Shown here one piece after another: positions 53,436-61,753 of a stretch of 64,000 bases of DNA. The notes below the pieces were generated by a model. That model was not told where the DNA came from. It did no database searches and worked only from the letters and a program-made list of their open reading frames with translations. The stretch spans positions 8,633,001 to 8,697,000 of the forward strand of contig NZ_CP108067.1 of assembly GCF_036178145.1 (NCBI RefSeq), written 5' to 3'. Every line of letters begins with the position of its first letter. Positions within the stretch are counted from its first letter, which is position 1. The stretch comes from Streptomyces sp. NBC_00273. Its GTDB lineage: Bacteria > Actinomycetota > Actinomycetes > Streptomycetales > Streptomycetaceae. The position numbers and the translations under genes were made by a program.

Positions 53436-53445
53436 CTCGTGTAAC
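53432..53445. promoter_or_regulatory. LacI-type operator motif (site 3)
   Basis: On the minus strand GTTACACGAGTTAA, 11 of 14 matches. It overlaps the carboxylesterase stop and lies 94 bases before the LacI start: likely autoregulation. Confidence 0.5.
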
Positions 53446-53538
53446 CTGAGAAGGAAGGAGTCACCCGAGCGGAACCGGTGCTCACGCCGGTCCTCGAACG
53501 GATGCTCGATCCGAGCAGAAGGAGCGTCGAGGGACGTC

Positions 53539-54546
53539 ATGACCAGAGACACCCACGTCCCCGCATCCATCACCAGCGCCGACGTGGCCCGCCTCGCCGG
53601 GGTGTCGCGTGCCACGGTCTCCTTCGTCCTGAACGACACCCAGGGGCACCGGGTGAGCTCCGGTACCCGTGCCCGGGTGCTCGACGCGGCCAAGCAGCTC
53701 GGCTACGTACCGCACGCGGCCGCCCGGTCCCTGCGCGCCGGCCGCAGCAACCTCGTCCTGATGCCCTCGTCGATCTCCGCGATCGGCCGCCTCGTCAGCG
53801 ACTGGGTCGACGACCTGCACAGCGAGCTCGACCGCTTCGGCTACACGGCCGTCCTGCACGCGGGTCGCTTCGCCGACCCCCTCGATGCCGCCCGGGCCTG
53901 GGCCGAACTGCGCCCCGCGGCCGTCGTCGCCCTGGACGGCGACCGCTTCACCGCCCAGGCGGCCGAGGTACTGGTCCGCGCGGGGGTGCGCGGCCTGCTG
54001 GCCTTCGCGTCCCGTCCCGTCGAGGGGGTGTACACCGTCGGCTTCGACCACACCCGGATCGGTGCCACAGCGGCCGAGCACCTCATCGCCCGCGGCCGGA
54101 CCCGGATCGGCGTGGTCATGCCCCAGGAACGCGGCCTCGGCACCCTCGCCGAACCCCGCCTCGCGGGCGCCGAGTCGGTGGCGGCCCGGCACCTGGCCAC
54201 CGTCACCCCGGTGGAACTGTCCTACACCCGGGAGTCCGCGAGCGCGCTCGCCCGGCGCTGGCGGAGCCTCGATCTGGACGCAGCCTTCACCTACAACGAC
54301 GAGTACGCCGCCCTGCTGCTGCACGCGCTGCAGGCCGAGGGGATCACCGTGCCGGACGAGGTCGCCCTGGTCGGCTGTGACGACCTGGTCCTCTCGACGC
54401 TCCAGAGGCCCGCGCTCACCACGGTCCGGCTGGACATGCCGTCGGCGGCGCAGATCGCGGACGCGGTGCACGAGCTGATCGAGACCGGCACGGCGGCGCC
54501 GGTGCCGGCCGTGAAGCCGGTCCTGGTCCACCGCCTGACCTCCTGA
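53539..54546 (+). CDS. LacI/GalR-family transcriptional regulator
   Basis: 335 aa. HTH plus hinge: ITSADVARLAGVSRATVSFVLNDTQGHRVSSGTRARVLDAAKQLGYVPHAAARSLRAGRS. Effector domain is periplasmic-binding-protein-like, ending DEVALVGCDDLVLSTLQRPALTTVRLD. ATG 53539. Five sites of one motif lie around it and around neighbouring esterase, transporter and hydrolase genes. Confidence 0.94.
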   Translation: MTRDTHVPASITSADVARLAGVSRATVSFVLNDTQGHRVSSGTRARVLDAAKQLGYVPHAAARSLRAGRSNLVLMPSSISAIGRLVSDWVDDLHSELDRFGYTAVLHAGRFADPLDAARAWAELRPAAVVALDGDRFTAQAAEVLVRAGVRGLLAFASRPVEGVYTVGFDHTRIGATAAEHLIARGRTRIGVVMPQERGLGTLAEPRLAGAESVAARHLATVTPVELSYTRESASALARRWRSLDLDAAFTYNDEYAALLLHALQAEGITVPDEVALVGCDDLVLSTLQRPALTTVRLDMPSAAQIADAVHELIETGTAAPVPAVKPVLVHRLTS

Positions 54547-54590
54547 CCTGCTGACCTGCTGACCGCCCGACCTCCTGACCGCCCGACCTG
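54543..54590. repeat. Short tandem repeats between LacI and beta-lactamase genes
   Basis: CTGACCTG twice (54543-54558), then the 16-base unit CTGACCGCCCGACCTN twice (54559-54590). Lies between convergent genes. Confidence 0.75.
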
Positions 54591-54605
54591 CTGGCCTCCG
54601 TCCCG

Positions 54606-55838
54606 TCAGTCCTCGACGGCTTGGTAGAGGGTGGTCCAGAAGTCGTGCATGAGCCGCGACGAGTCCGGGGTGGACATCCCGACCTGGGTGAGCAGGATTC
54701 CGGTGAGCCGATGCTCCGGGTCGGCGTAGACGGTGGTGCCGGTACCGCCGTCCCAGCCGAACTGGCCGACGGGTGCGTAGCCGTTGCGGTGGGTGCGTAC
54801 CGCCATTCCGAAGCCCCAGCCACCGAGCAGTCCCTGCCCCACCGTCATATGGGCGACGTTCGCGTACATGGCGTCCCGGGCGGCCTGCTGCCCGGACGTC
54901 AGGCGGTTGGTGGTCATCAGTTCGACGGCGGCCCGGGACAGGATCCGTTCGCCGCCGTGCACGCCGTGGTTCAGCAGCATCCGGAAGTAGGCGTGGTAGT
55001 CGTCGACGGTGGAGACCAGCCCGCCTCCGGCACCCTGGAACGCCGGGGGTCGGCTGGACCTTCCGCCCACGGCCTCGTCCCACACGAGGAACTCTCCGGT
55101 TTGCGGATCGGGCCCGTACAGGGGCGGTAGCCGGTCGATCCTGTCGGCGGGCACGTGGAAGCCGGTGTCCTTCATTCCCAGCGGGTCGAGGACGCGTTCG
55201 CGCAGGAACGCCTCCAACGGCCGGCCCGTGACCCTGGCGACCAGCACGCCGACCACCTCGTTGCTGAGGTCGTACTGCCAGCGCTCGCCGGGCTGGTACG
55301 ACAGCGGCAGCTCGCCGAGGCGGCGCATCCACTCGTCCGGCCCGGGCGCCGGCCCCGACGCCACGCTGTAGTCGGTCCGCGCGAAGGTTGCGGCCCGGAT
55401 CGGGGAGTCCATCAACTCGAAATCCACTCCGAGCCCGAAGGTGGAGGTCAGCAGATCCCGTACGGTGATCGGCCGACGTGCCGCCACGGTGTCCTCCAGC
55501 GGGCCGTCGGGCCGCTTCAACACCCGTCGGTCGGCGAGTTCGGGCAACCAGGGGTCCACCGGTTCGTCCAGCCGCAGCCGGCACTCGTCGAGCAGGACCA
55601 TCGCCGCCGCCATCGTGACCGGTTTGGAGGTGGAGGCCATCCGGAAGATCGTGTCCCGGCGCATCGGCGCGCCACCGTCGTGGCGCATCGTCCCGATCGC
55701 TTCGACGCTTGTCCGGCCGCCGTGGCCGACCAGGGCGACGAGCCCGGGGATCCGCTTGGACTCGACGTGCCGTGTCAGCGCCTCGCGCACTCTGCGCAGC
55801 CCTGCTCCGGACAGTCCGCTGTCGCTCGTTCGCCTCAT
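54606..55838 (-). CDS. Serine hydrolase of the beta-lactamase/esterase VIII family
   Basis: 410 aa. SxxK motif S69-TSK72 (MASTSKPV), second motif WQYDLSNEV (Y-x-x-SN type) and HxG-like GQFGWDGGTGT near the C-terminus. No signal peptide, so more likely an esterase or peptidase acting in the cytoplasm than a resistance enzyme. ATG 55838 has AAGGGG. Divergent from a MerR regulator with a palindrome between. Confidence 0.9.
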   Translation of the reverse strand: MRRTSDSGLSGAGLRRVREALTRHVESKRIPGLVALVGHGGRTSVEAIGTMRHDGGAPMRRDTIFRMASTSKPVTMAAAMVLLDECRLRLDEPVDPWLPELADRRVLKRPDGPLEDTVAARRPITVRDLLTSTFGLGVDFELMDSPIRAATFARTDYSVASGPAPGPDEWMRRLGELPLSYQPGERWQYDLSNEVVGVLVARVTGRPLEAFLRERVLDPLGMKDTGFHVPADRIDRLPPLYGPDPQTGEFLVWDEAVGGRSSRPPAFQGAGGGLVSTVDDYHAYFRMLLNHGVHGGERILSRAAVELMTTNRLTSGQQAARDAMYANVAHMTVGQGLLGGWGFGMAVRTHRNGYAPVGQFGWDGGTGTTVYADPEHRLTGILLTQVGMSTPDSSRLMHDFWTTLYQAVED

Positions 55839-55933
55839 GGTTCCCCTTGTTCACGGTGTCGGATCCCGGGCAGCCCCCGGGCGGCCCCGGCGGCTCCACG
55901 ACCCCTTCGAGGTGGCCGTGCGTCGACCCTGCA

Positions 55934-55952
55934 CCCTGACCCAAGGTCAAGG
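55934..55952 (-). promoter_or_regulatory. Probable MerR operator
   Basis: Minus strand: TTGACC then CCTTGACC-TTG-GGTCAGGG, arms matching at 7 of 8. It lies between the -35-like TTGACC and the -10 region of the beta-lactamase-type gene, where MerR activators bind. Confidence 0.5.
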
Positions 55953-56054
55953 TCAACGCCCGTCGCGGACACGGGCCGGTGCGAGCTACCCTCGCCCGGT
56001 GATCGCCCCCCCGTGATCACCCGGACCCCCACGACCAGGAGGTGTGCTGAGCCG

Positions 56055-56831
56055 ATGACAGACGGGCTCACGATCGGTCAGGCGGCGGCGTTCGTCGACG
56101 TCACGATCAAGACCGTGCGGCACTACCACCGGCTCGGCCTGGTCGCCGAGCCGCAACGCGACGGCTCCGGCTACCGGCGCTACCGATCGGCCGATCTGCT
56201 CCGGCTGGTCCAGGTCCGGACCCTGGCCTCGGCCGGCGTGCCGCTGGCCGAGACAGCCGACCTGCTCGACGCCGATCCCGAGAGGTTCGCCGCGGCCCTG
56301 GACGACGTCCGTCGCCGGCTCGACGAACGGATCGAGGACCTGGTCCAACGCCGGGACACGCTGCACCGACTCGCCGACGGCGACCGCGTCCTGCTGCCCG
56401 ACCGGGCCTGCGCGGTCCTGGACCGGCTCACCGAGCTCGGTTTCGGTCCCGACTACGTGGCCGCGCAACGAGAAGCCCTGGTGCTGGCCCGGGCACTGAT
56501 CCCGGAGATCCTCGACAGCTTCCTGACCCGACTCCACCGCTCGCTCGACGATCCCGAGTACGTGGAGCTGACCAAACGGGGCGCGGACGCGGAGTCCTGG
56601 GATCCCGACGACCCGCGCATCGAGGAACTGGCGTCCCTGCTGACCGACAAGATACTGGCCGACCGGGCGCTCCTGGCGATGCCGACGGGGTCCCGGGGCC
56701 GGTCCGACACCGCCTCCCGGTACGGACTGGTCAACCATCACCGCGAGGACCGGGCGCCGGCCATCGCCCGTCTGAACGCACTGGTCGAGGCGAACCTGCG
56801 CGCCGCCGGCATCGACGTCCCGTACCAGTGA
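56055..56831 (+). CDS. MerR-family transcriptional regulator
   Basis: 258 aa. MerR HTH: LTIGQAAAFVDVTIKTVRHYHRLGLVAEPQRDGSGYRRYRSADLLRLVQVRTLASAGVPLAE, then a coiled-coil (AALDDVRRRLDERIEDLVQRRDTLHRL) and a ~130-residue C-terminal domain without Cys clusters, so a small-molecule or orphan type. ATG 56055. Divergent from the serine hydrolase, its likely target. Confidence 0.93.
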   Translation: MTDGLTIGQAAAFVDVTIKTVRHYHRLGLVAEPQRDGSGYRRYRSADLLRLVQVRTLASAGVPLAETADLLDADPERFAAALDDVRRRLDERIEDLVQRRDTLHRLADGDRVLLPDRACAVLDRLTELGFGPDYVAAQREALVLARALIPEILDSFLTRLHRSLDDPEYVELTKRGADAESWDPDDPRIEELASLLTDKILADRALLAMPTGSRGRSDTASRYGLVNHHREDRAPAIARLNALVEANLRAAGIDVPYQ

Positions 56832-56961
56832 CGGCCGTCCGGGCCATGGGACGGCCGGCCCAGTCGTCCTCCGAGCCCTGGACCACCATGCCGTCGGGAA
56901 CCTCCTGGCCACGGGGACCGAAACAGGCCCGGCCGGAGCGCGGAGCGGACGACCCGCTCGC

Positions 56962-57723
56962 TCAGGCGGTACCCGCGCCCGCGGCCGCCCCCCGGCGGTC
57001 GTGGGCGCGGGCACGTTCCCGGGCGAGTGCCGGACCGAACAGCCACCACGCCACCAGTCCCACCCCCGCGCCCGCCGCGGCCCCGGCCACCGTGTCGCTG
57101 AGCCAGTGCGCGTGCAGCCAGGTACGGCTCCACATCATGGCCAGCGTGAAGGCCGCGCCCCCGATCCACCACGCCCGCCGCCGGGCGGCCGGGACCAGCA
57201 GGACCCCGAGGACGACGACCAGGAGCGCCGCCGTGGCCGCGTGGCCGGACGGGAAGGAGCCGTGGTCGACGCGGACCAGCGGGTCGGCCGGGCGCGGCCG
57301 GTCCACCAGGTGCTTGAGGCCCTGGACGAGCAGCATGTTGCCGCCGAGGGTGGCCGCGAGCAGGAAGCCGGCCGAGACCCAGCGCCTGCGGACGAGCAGC
57401 AGGATCAGCAGGGAGAGCGGCAGCAGCGCCCCGACCGGCCCGCCGAACAGGTCCAGGGCCGCGGCGGCGACCCGGTACGGACCTTCGCGGGGGCCGCCCA
57501 TCCAGATCAGCCACCGGTCGTCCAGCCCCTGGAAGGGCGGATGCGCGGCGTCGGCGCGGACGACGAGGGCCGGCAGTACGGCGCCCCCCAGGAGCAGGAG
57601 GCCCGCGACGAGGACGCCGCGGCCGCGCGGCGCCCCGCTTCCGGCGCGCCGGCCGGGCCCACCGGATCGGTGCGGTCCGGCGGGTCTGCCGTACGGGGTG
57701 GTGGTGGTCGGGTTGCCGGACAT
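56962..57723 (-). CDS. PAP2-family phosphatase
   Basis: 253 aa, six membrane helices. Complete catalytic signature: KHLVDRPRP, PSGH and SRTWLHAHWLSD, unlike the paralog at 51024. Would dephosphorylate lipid phosphates such as undecaprenyl pyrophosphate or phosphatidate at the outer face of the membrane. N-terminal ~35 residues are disordered. Follows the alpha/beta hydrolase gene on the same strand, separated by a terminator-like hairpin. Confidence 0.92.
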   Translation of the reverse strand: MSGNPTTTTPYGRPAGPHRSGGPGRRAGSGAPRGRGVLVAGLLLLGGAVLPALVVRADAAHPPFQGLDDRWLIWMGGPREGPYRVAAAALDLFGGPVGALLPLSLLILLLVRRRWVSAGFLLAATLGGNMLLVQGLKHLVDRPRPADPLVRVDHGSFPSGHAATAALLVVVLGVLLVPAARRRAWWIGGAAFTLAMMWSRTWLHAHWLSDTVAGAAAGAGVGLVAWWLFGPALARERARAHDRRGAAAGAGTA

Positions 57724-57778
57724 GGCTGCCTCTCGTGACCGCGGCGGGGGCTCGCGGCCGGATGTGCTGTGAAGGGAA

Positions 57779-57810
57779 CGCGGGGGCGCGGCCGTGGCCG
57801 TGCCCCCGCG
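57779..57810 (-). terminator. Hairpin after alpha/beta hydrolase gene
   Basis: Nine-base stem CGCGGGGGC / GCCCCCGCG with 14-base loop, in the gap between the hydrolase stop and the PAP2 start. Confidence 0.55.
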
Positions 57811-57837
57811 GCGGAACAGGGTGCGGGACCGGCGCCG

Positions 57838-58797
57838 TCAGACCGCCGCGCCGAGGTGCCGGGCCAGGAAGCCCACGCCCCCCTCGACGATGGCGGGGAT
57901 GTCGCAGGAGCCGAGGAAGATGTGGTCGGCGCCCTCCACCGGCTGCAGGGTGACCTCGCCCCCGGCGCTCTCGAGGGCCGCGGCGAGGGCCTCGCTCTGG
58001 CTGTAGGGGACCAGGCCGTCGTGCGTGCCGTGCACCAGCAGGAACGGCGGCGGATTCGAGCCGTCCGCGTACGTCACCGGGCTCGCGGCCCGTGCCAGGT
58101 CCGGCCGCTCGGCGACGGTGGCACCGAGCAGGGCCTCGTAGGGATCGGGGAACTCCGTCCCGGGCGCCGTCGGCATGGGCGGCAGGGGGTGCTCGGCCAG
58201 GGTGACGAGGTCGGCGACGCCGTACCAGTCGACGACGGCACGCACCCCGCTCTCGCCGGAGCCGACGCCTTCCGCGCCCTCCAGCGCCGCGCCCTGCGGG
58301 CTGTGGGGGCCGACGAGGCCGGCGAGGGCGGCCAGGTGACCGCCCGCCGACTCGCCCCAGACGCCGATCCGGTCCGGGTCGATGCCGAGGTCACCGGCGA
58401 ACGCGCGGACGTAGCGGATCGCGGCCTTCACATCGTGCAGCTGGGCCGGGAAGGGTGCTTCGAGGCTGTGCCGGTAGTCGATGGAGACGAGTGCGAGGCC
58501 GGCCGCCCGTACCGCCCCGTGCAGCAGGTCGGCGGGGACGGTCGGCGGCGGGTAGCGGCGGTCGCCGTCCAGCCAGCCGCCGCCGTGGATCCAGACGACC
58601 GCCGGGAACGGGCCTTCGCCGGCGGGCACCTGGACGTCGAGCAGCCGGGGGCGGTAGCCGGGCGTGGTCGCGTAGGTGATCCCGTCGAAGCGGCGGACGC
58701 CGTCCGTGCCGGTCACGGGCGGTACGGGGGACCGGTACGGCGGGGGCGGCCAGGTCATGTCGGCGATGTCGATCTCGGCGGGAGGAGATTGCGTCAT
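57838..58797 (-). CDS. Alpha/beta hydrolase (hormone-sensitive lipase type)
   Basis: 319 aa. VVWIHGGGWLDGD is the HGGG(W) oxyanion motif of the HSL branch, GESAGGHLAAL holds the nucleophile, LLVHGTHDGLVP the acid, and EGADHIFLG the His. Hydrolyses short-chain esters or lactones. No signal peptide. A near-perfect LacI-type motif lies 124 bases upstream, so it probably belongs to the LacI regulon. Confidence 0.93.
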   Translation of the reverse strand: MTQSPPAEIDIADMTWPPPPYRSPVPPVTGTDGVRRFDGITYATTPGYRPRLLDVQVPAGEGPFPAVVWIHGGGWLDGDRRYPPPTVPADLLHGAVRAAGLALVSIDYRHSLEAPFPAQLHDVKAAIRYVRAFAGDLGIDPDRIGVWGESAGGHLAALAGLVGPHSPQGAALEGAEGVGSGESGVRAVVDWYGVADLVTLAEHPLPPMPTAPGTEFPDPYEALLGATVAERPDLARAASPVTYADGSNPPPFLLVHGTHDGLVPYSQSEALAAALESAGGEVTLQPVEGADHIFLGSCDIPAIVEGGVGFLARHLGAAV

Positions 58798-58920
58798 TGC
58801 GGCCCTTCCAAATTCGGCGGTGTCCCGGTGGAGCGGTGGCTCTGCGGCCGGTGGGACGGACGCAGGCTTCGCGTCGTTTGTCCGGAATGCTTGCGCGAGT
58901 CACCGGGGGAGGCGTAGCGT

Positions 58921-58934
58921 GTTACACGTGTAAT
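58921..58934. promoter_or_regulatory. LacI-type operator motif (site 4)
   Basis: GTTACACGTGTAAT, 13 of 14 matches; the inner twelve bases are a perfect palindrome. Located in the promoter region of the alpha/beta hydrolase. Confidence 0.7.
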
Positions 58935-58997
58935 CAAGGACTCTAGCGACGCGTTTCTGCTGACCACAAGCCCAGGAACGATCCAGATTTGGGATCA

Positions 58998-59011
58998 GTT
59001 ACACGAGCCAT
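58998..59011. promoter_or_regulatory. LacI-type half-conserved motif (site 5)
   Basis: GTTACACGAGCCAT, 10 of 14 matches with a complete left half. Between the alpha/beta hydrolase and the divergent RsbW-like gene, 77 bases from site 4. Confidence 0.4.
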
Positions 59012-59050
59012 CGCAGTGGCGCCGTCGCCTTCCCCCTCCGGGAGCACGTC

Positions 59051-59494
59051 ATGCTCACCATCGCCGACCCCCTTGCGGTCCCCGCGGCCCGAAGCTTCGT
59101 CCACTGGGTGTCCGACCCCGTCGCCGCGAGCGTTCCGCAGGTCAGGTCCCGGGTGCGCGCCGTCCTCGACGGCTGGCGGGTCCACGCCGACGTGGTGGAC
59201 GCCCTGCTGGTGGTCGTCAGCGAACTCGTCGGGAACGTCGTCCGGCACGCGGGCGTCGCCGGTCGGATGCGGGTCGCCGTCGTGGAGGGGGGTGGCTGGC
59301 TCCGGCTGGAGGTCGCCGACCGGGGCTCCGCGCTGCCGCGACTGCCCGCGCCCCGTGCGGAGGTCGACGCGGAGTCCGAGAGTGGGCGCGGGCTGTTGAT
59401 GGTGCAGCTGCTGACGACCGAACTGGGCGGCGAACTCTCCTTCGTGGCACACGAGTTCGGCAAAGCCGTCCGGGTCCGCATCCCGGTCCCCTGA
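59051..59494 (+). CDS. RsbW-type ATP-binding protein (anti-sigma/regulatory kinase)
   Basis: 147 aa, single GHKL/HATPase domain. N-box VVSELVGNVVRHAG, G1 box LEVADRGSALP and G2 box ESGRGLLMVQLL. Streptomyces has many such stand-alone kinases; partners are not visible here. ATG 59051 with GGGAG. A LacI-type half motif precedes it. Confidence 0.92.
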   Translation: MLTIADPLAVPAARSFVHWVSDPVAASVPQVRSRVRAVLDGWRVHADVVDALLVVVSELVGNVVRHAGVAGRMRVAVVEGGGWLRLEVADRGSALPRLPAPRAEVDAESESGRGLLMVQLLTTELGGELSFVAHEFGKAVRVRIPVP

Positions 59495-59537
59495 GTCGCG
59501 GCACGGCGCCCGGAGGGTGTTCTCGTATAGCGATGTG

Positions 59538-59567
59538 TTGACGGTCGCCAAATATTCGACATACGGT
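59538..59567 (+). promoter_or_regulatory. Promoter of aryl-CoA ligase operon with shared element
   Basis: TTGACG, 18-base spacer, TACGGT. The start of the spacer, GTCGCCAAATATTCG, nearly matches the promoter at 51809 (22 of the first 26 promoter bases agree). Confidence 0.65.
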
Positions 59568-59608
59568 GCACCCATCTCCCCGCTGCTCCCTGATCGAGGT
59601 GCCGCCCC

Positions 59609-61753
59609 ATGGAGCTCTCCCCTTCCGCGTACGCCGATTCCTTCTGTCGTGATCGGCTTCCGCCTTTCCCCCTCTGGCCCGAACTTCACTTCGAGCTAAC
59701 GGAGTTGAATTACTCGGACCGGCTCAACTGCGCCCAGCGCCTGCTCGACGACGCCGTCGAGCGGCACGGCCCCGACCGCCCCTGTCTGCTCACACCGACC
59801 GAGCGCTGGACCTACGGCGAACTGCAGCACCGCGCCAACCAGGTCGCCCAGGTCCTCACCGAGGACTTCGGCCTCCGGACCGGCAACCGCGTCCTGCTGC
59901 GCGGCCCCAACAACCCCTGGCTCGTCGCCGCCTGGTTCGGCGTCCTGAAGGCCGGTGGGGTCGCCGTCACCACCATGCCGATGCTGCGCGCCGGCGAACT
60001 CGCCGAGCTCACCGACATCAGCCGGCCCTCGCTCGCCCTGTGCGACCACCGCTACGCCGACGAGCTGGACCCGGGCCGCCGCCCCGGTCCCGGCCTGCCC
60101 GCCCTACCGGTCCTCACCTACGGGGGTCCCGGGCCGGACGACCTGGCAGCGCGCTGCGCCACCAAGGACGGCCGGTTCACCACCGTGGTCACGGCCGCGG
60201 ACGACGTGGCGCTGATCGCCTTCACCTCCGGTACGACCGGTCGGCCGAAGGCGACCCTGCACTTCCACCGTGACGTCCTGGCCAACGCCGACACGTTCTC
60301 CCGACACGTCCTCAAACCCCGCCCGGACGACGTCTTCACCGGCACGCCGCCGCTCGCCTTCACCTTCGGGCTCGGCGGACTGGTGGTCTTCCCCCTCCAC
60401 GCCGGGGCCGCGACCCTGCTGATCGAGCAGGCCGCCCCGCTGCAGCTGGCCGACCTCGTCGCGGAGCACGGCGTGACCGTGCTGTTCACCGCGCCCACGG
60501 CCTACCGCGCGATCATGGAGGCGGGGGCGGTGGACCGGCTGGCCGGGCTGCGCCGCTGCGTGTCCGCCGGCGAACCGCTCCCGGCCGCGGTGTGGCACGA
60601 GTTCCACGCCGCCACCGGCCTGCGCATCATCGACGGCATAGGCGCCACCGAGATGCTGCACGTCTTCATCTCCGCGGCCGACGAGGACATCCGGCCCGGT
60701 GCCACCGGCCGCCCCGTTCCGGGCTACCGCGCCGCCGTGGTCGACGAGAACGGCGACCCCGTCCCCGACGGGCAGCCCGGCCTCCTCGCGGTCACCGGTC
60801 CCACCGGATGCCGCTACCTGGAGGACCCGCGCCAGGCCTCGTACGTCAGGAACGGCTGGAACATCACCGGCGACACCTACATCCGCGACGCGGAGGGCTA
60901 CTTCTGGTACGTCGCCCGCAGCGACGACATGATCGTCTCCTCCGGCTACAACATCGCGGGCCCCGAGGTCGAGAAGGCCCTCGTCACGCACCCGTACGTC
61001 GAGGAGTGCGCGGTCGTCGGGGCCCCGGACGCCCGGCGCGGCATGCTCGTGAAGGCGTACGTCGTCCTGGGCGCCGGTGTCCCGGCCGACGGGGAGACCG
61101 TCCGCCAGCTCCAGACCCACGTCAAACGGACCATCGCCCCCTACAAGTACCCGCGCGCCGTCGAGTTCGTCACCGCGCTCCCGCGCACCGGCACCGGCAA
61201 GCTCCGGCGCGGCGAACTGCGCGAACGCGCCCGCACCGAAGCCGCCCCCGCCCCTGCCACCGGCCCCGATGCCACCCCCGCCCCGGCACCCGCCGAGCCG
61301 GCCGGCGTCGTCGTCGAGCGCCGCGTCGAGTGGACCGACACCGACGCCGCCGGCCACTACCACCACTCCACCGTCGTGCGCTGGGTCGAGGCGGCCGAGG
61401 CCGTCCTGCTCCAGCGCCTGGGCCTCTCGCACCTGTTCGGCAGCACGCCCCGGGTCCACTTCGAGGCCGACTACCGGGCCCGCCTCTGGTTCGGGGACGC
61501 CGTGCGCACCGAGCTCAAGGTCACCAAGATCGGCACGGCCTCCCTGCACTACGCCTTCACCGTACGGGGCGCGCAGGGCGGCGAGGCGGCAAGGGGCCGC
61601 ATGGTCATCGCCCACTCGGCGGCCCACGCCACCGGGTCGACCCCCTGGCCCGCCGAGGTACGGGACCTGCTCGGCACGGCGGGACCGCAGCAACCGGAAC
61701 TACTCACCACCGCACCATCAGCAGGAGGCACGCCGTGCGCGTCGCAGTCATAG
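59609..61753 (+). CDS. 2-Aminobenzoate/aryl-CoA ligase fused to a 4HBT thioesterase
   Basis: 714 aa. Residues 1-540 are an ANL acyl-CoA synthetase: TSGTTGRPKATL (P-loop), ITGDTYI, and the catalytic C-terminal Lys in GTGKLRRGE. Closest pattern is 2-aminobenzoate-CoA ligase. After an Ala/Pro linker (~545-570) a hotdog thioesterase follows: VEWTDTDAAGHYHHSTVVRWVEAAE, the 4HBT signature. So one protein can make and release an aryl-CoA. It is followed by a 2-aminobenzoyl/salicylyl-CoA hydroxylase, which overlaps it by 19 bases. Confidence 0.9.
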   Translation: MELSPSAYADSFCRDRLPPFPLWPELHFELTELNYSDRLNCAQRLLDDAVERHGPDRPCLLTPTERWTYGELQHRANQVAQVLTEDFGLRTGNRVLLRGPNNPWLVAAWFGVLKAGGVAVTTMPMLRAGELAELTDISRPSLALCDHRYADELDPGRRPGPGLPALPVLTYGGPGPDDLAARCATKDGRFTTVVTAADDVALIAFTSGTTGRPKATLHFHRDVLANADTFSRHVLKPRPDDVFTGTPPLAFTFGLGGLVVFPLHAGAATLLIEQAAPLQLADLVAEHGVTVLFTAPTAYRAIMEAGAVDRLAGLRRCVSAGEPLPAAVWHEFHAATGLRIIDGIGATEMLHVFISAADEDIRPGATGRPVPGYRAAVVDENGDPVPDGQPGLLAVTGPTGCRYLEDPRQASYVRNGWNITGDTYIRDAEGYFWYVARSDDMIVSSGYNIAGPEVEKALVTHPYVEECAVVGAPDARRGMLVKAYVVLGAGVPADGETVRQLQTHVKRTIAPYKYPRAVEFVTALPRTGTGKLRRGELRERARTEAAPAPATGPDATPAPAPAEPAGVVVERRVEWTDTDAAGHYHHSTVVRWVEAAEAVLLQRLGLSHLFGSTPRVHFEADYRARLWFGDAVRTELKVTKIGTASLHYAFTVRGAQGGEAARGRMVIAHSAAHATGSTPWPAEVRDLLGTAGPQQPELLTTAPSAGGTPCASQS

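Noticed and set aside
53482..55956. 824-aa minus-strand frame
   Set aside because: Overlaps the LacI and serine hydrolase genes, which have clear family motifs.
56832..56961. Minus-strand fragment CFGPRGQEVPDGMVVQG
   Set aside because: Short, no start or ribosome site, and no continuation in frame.
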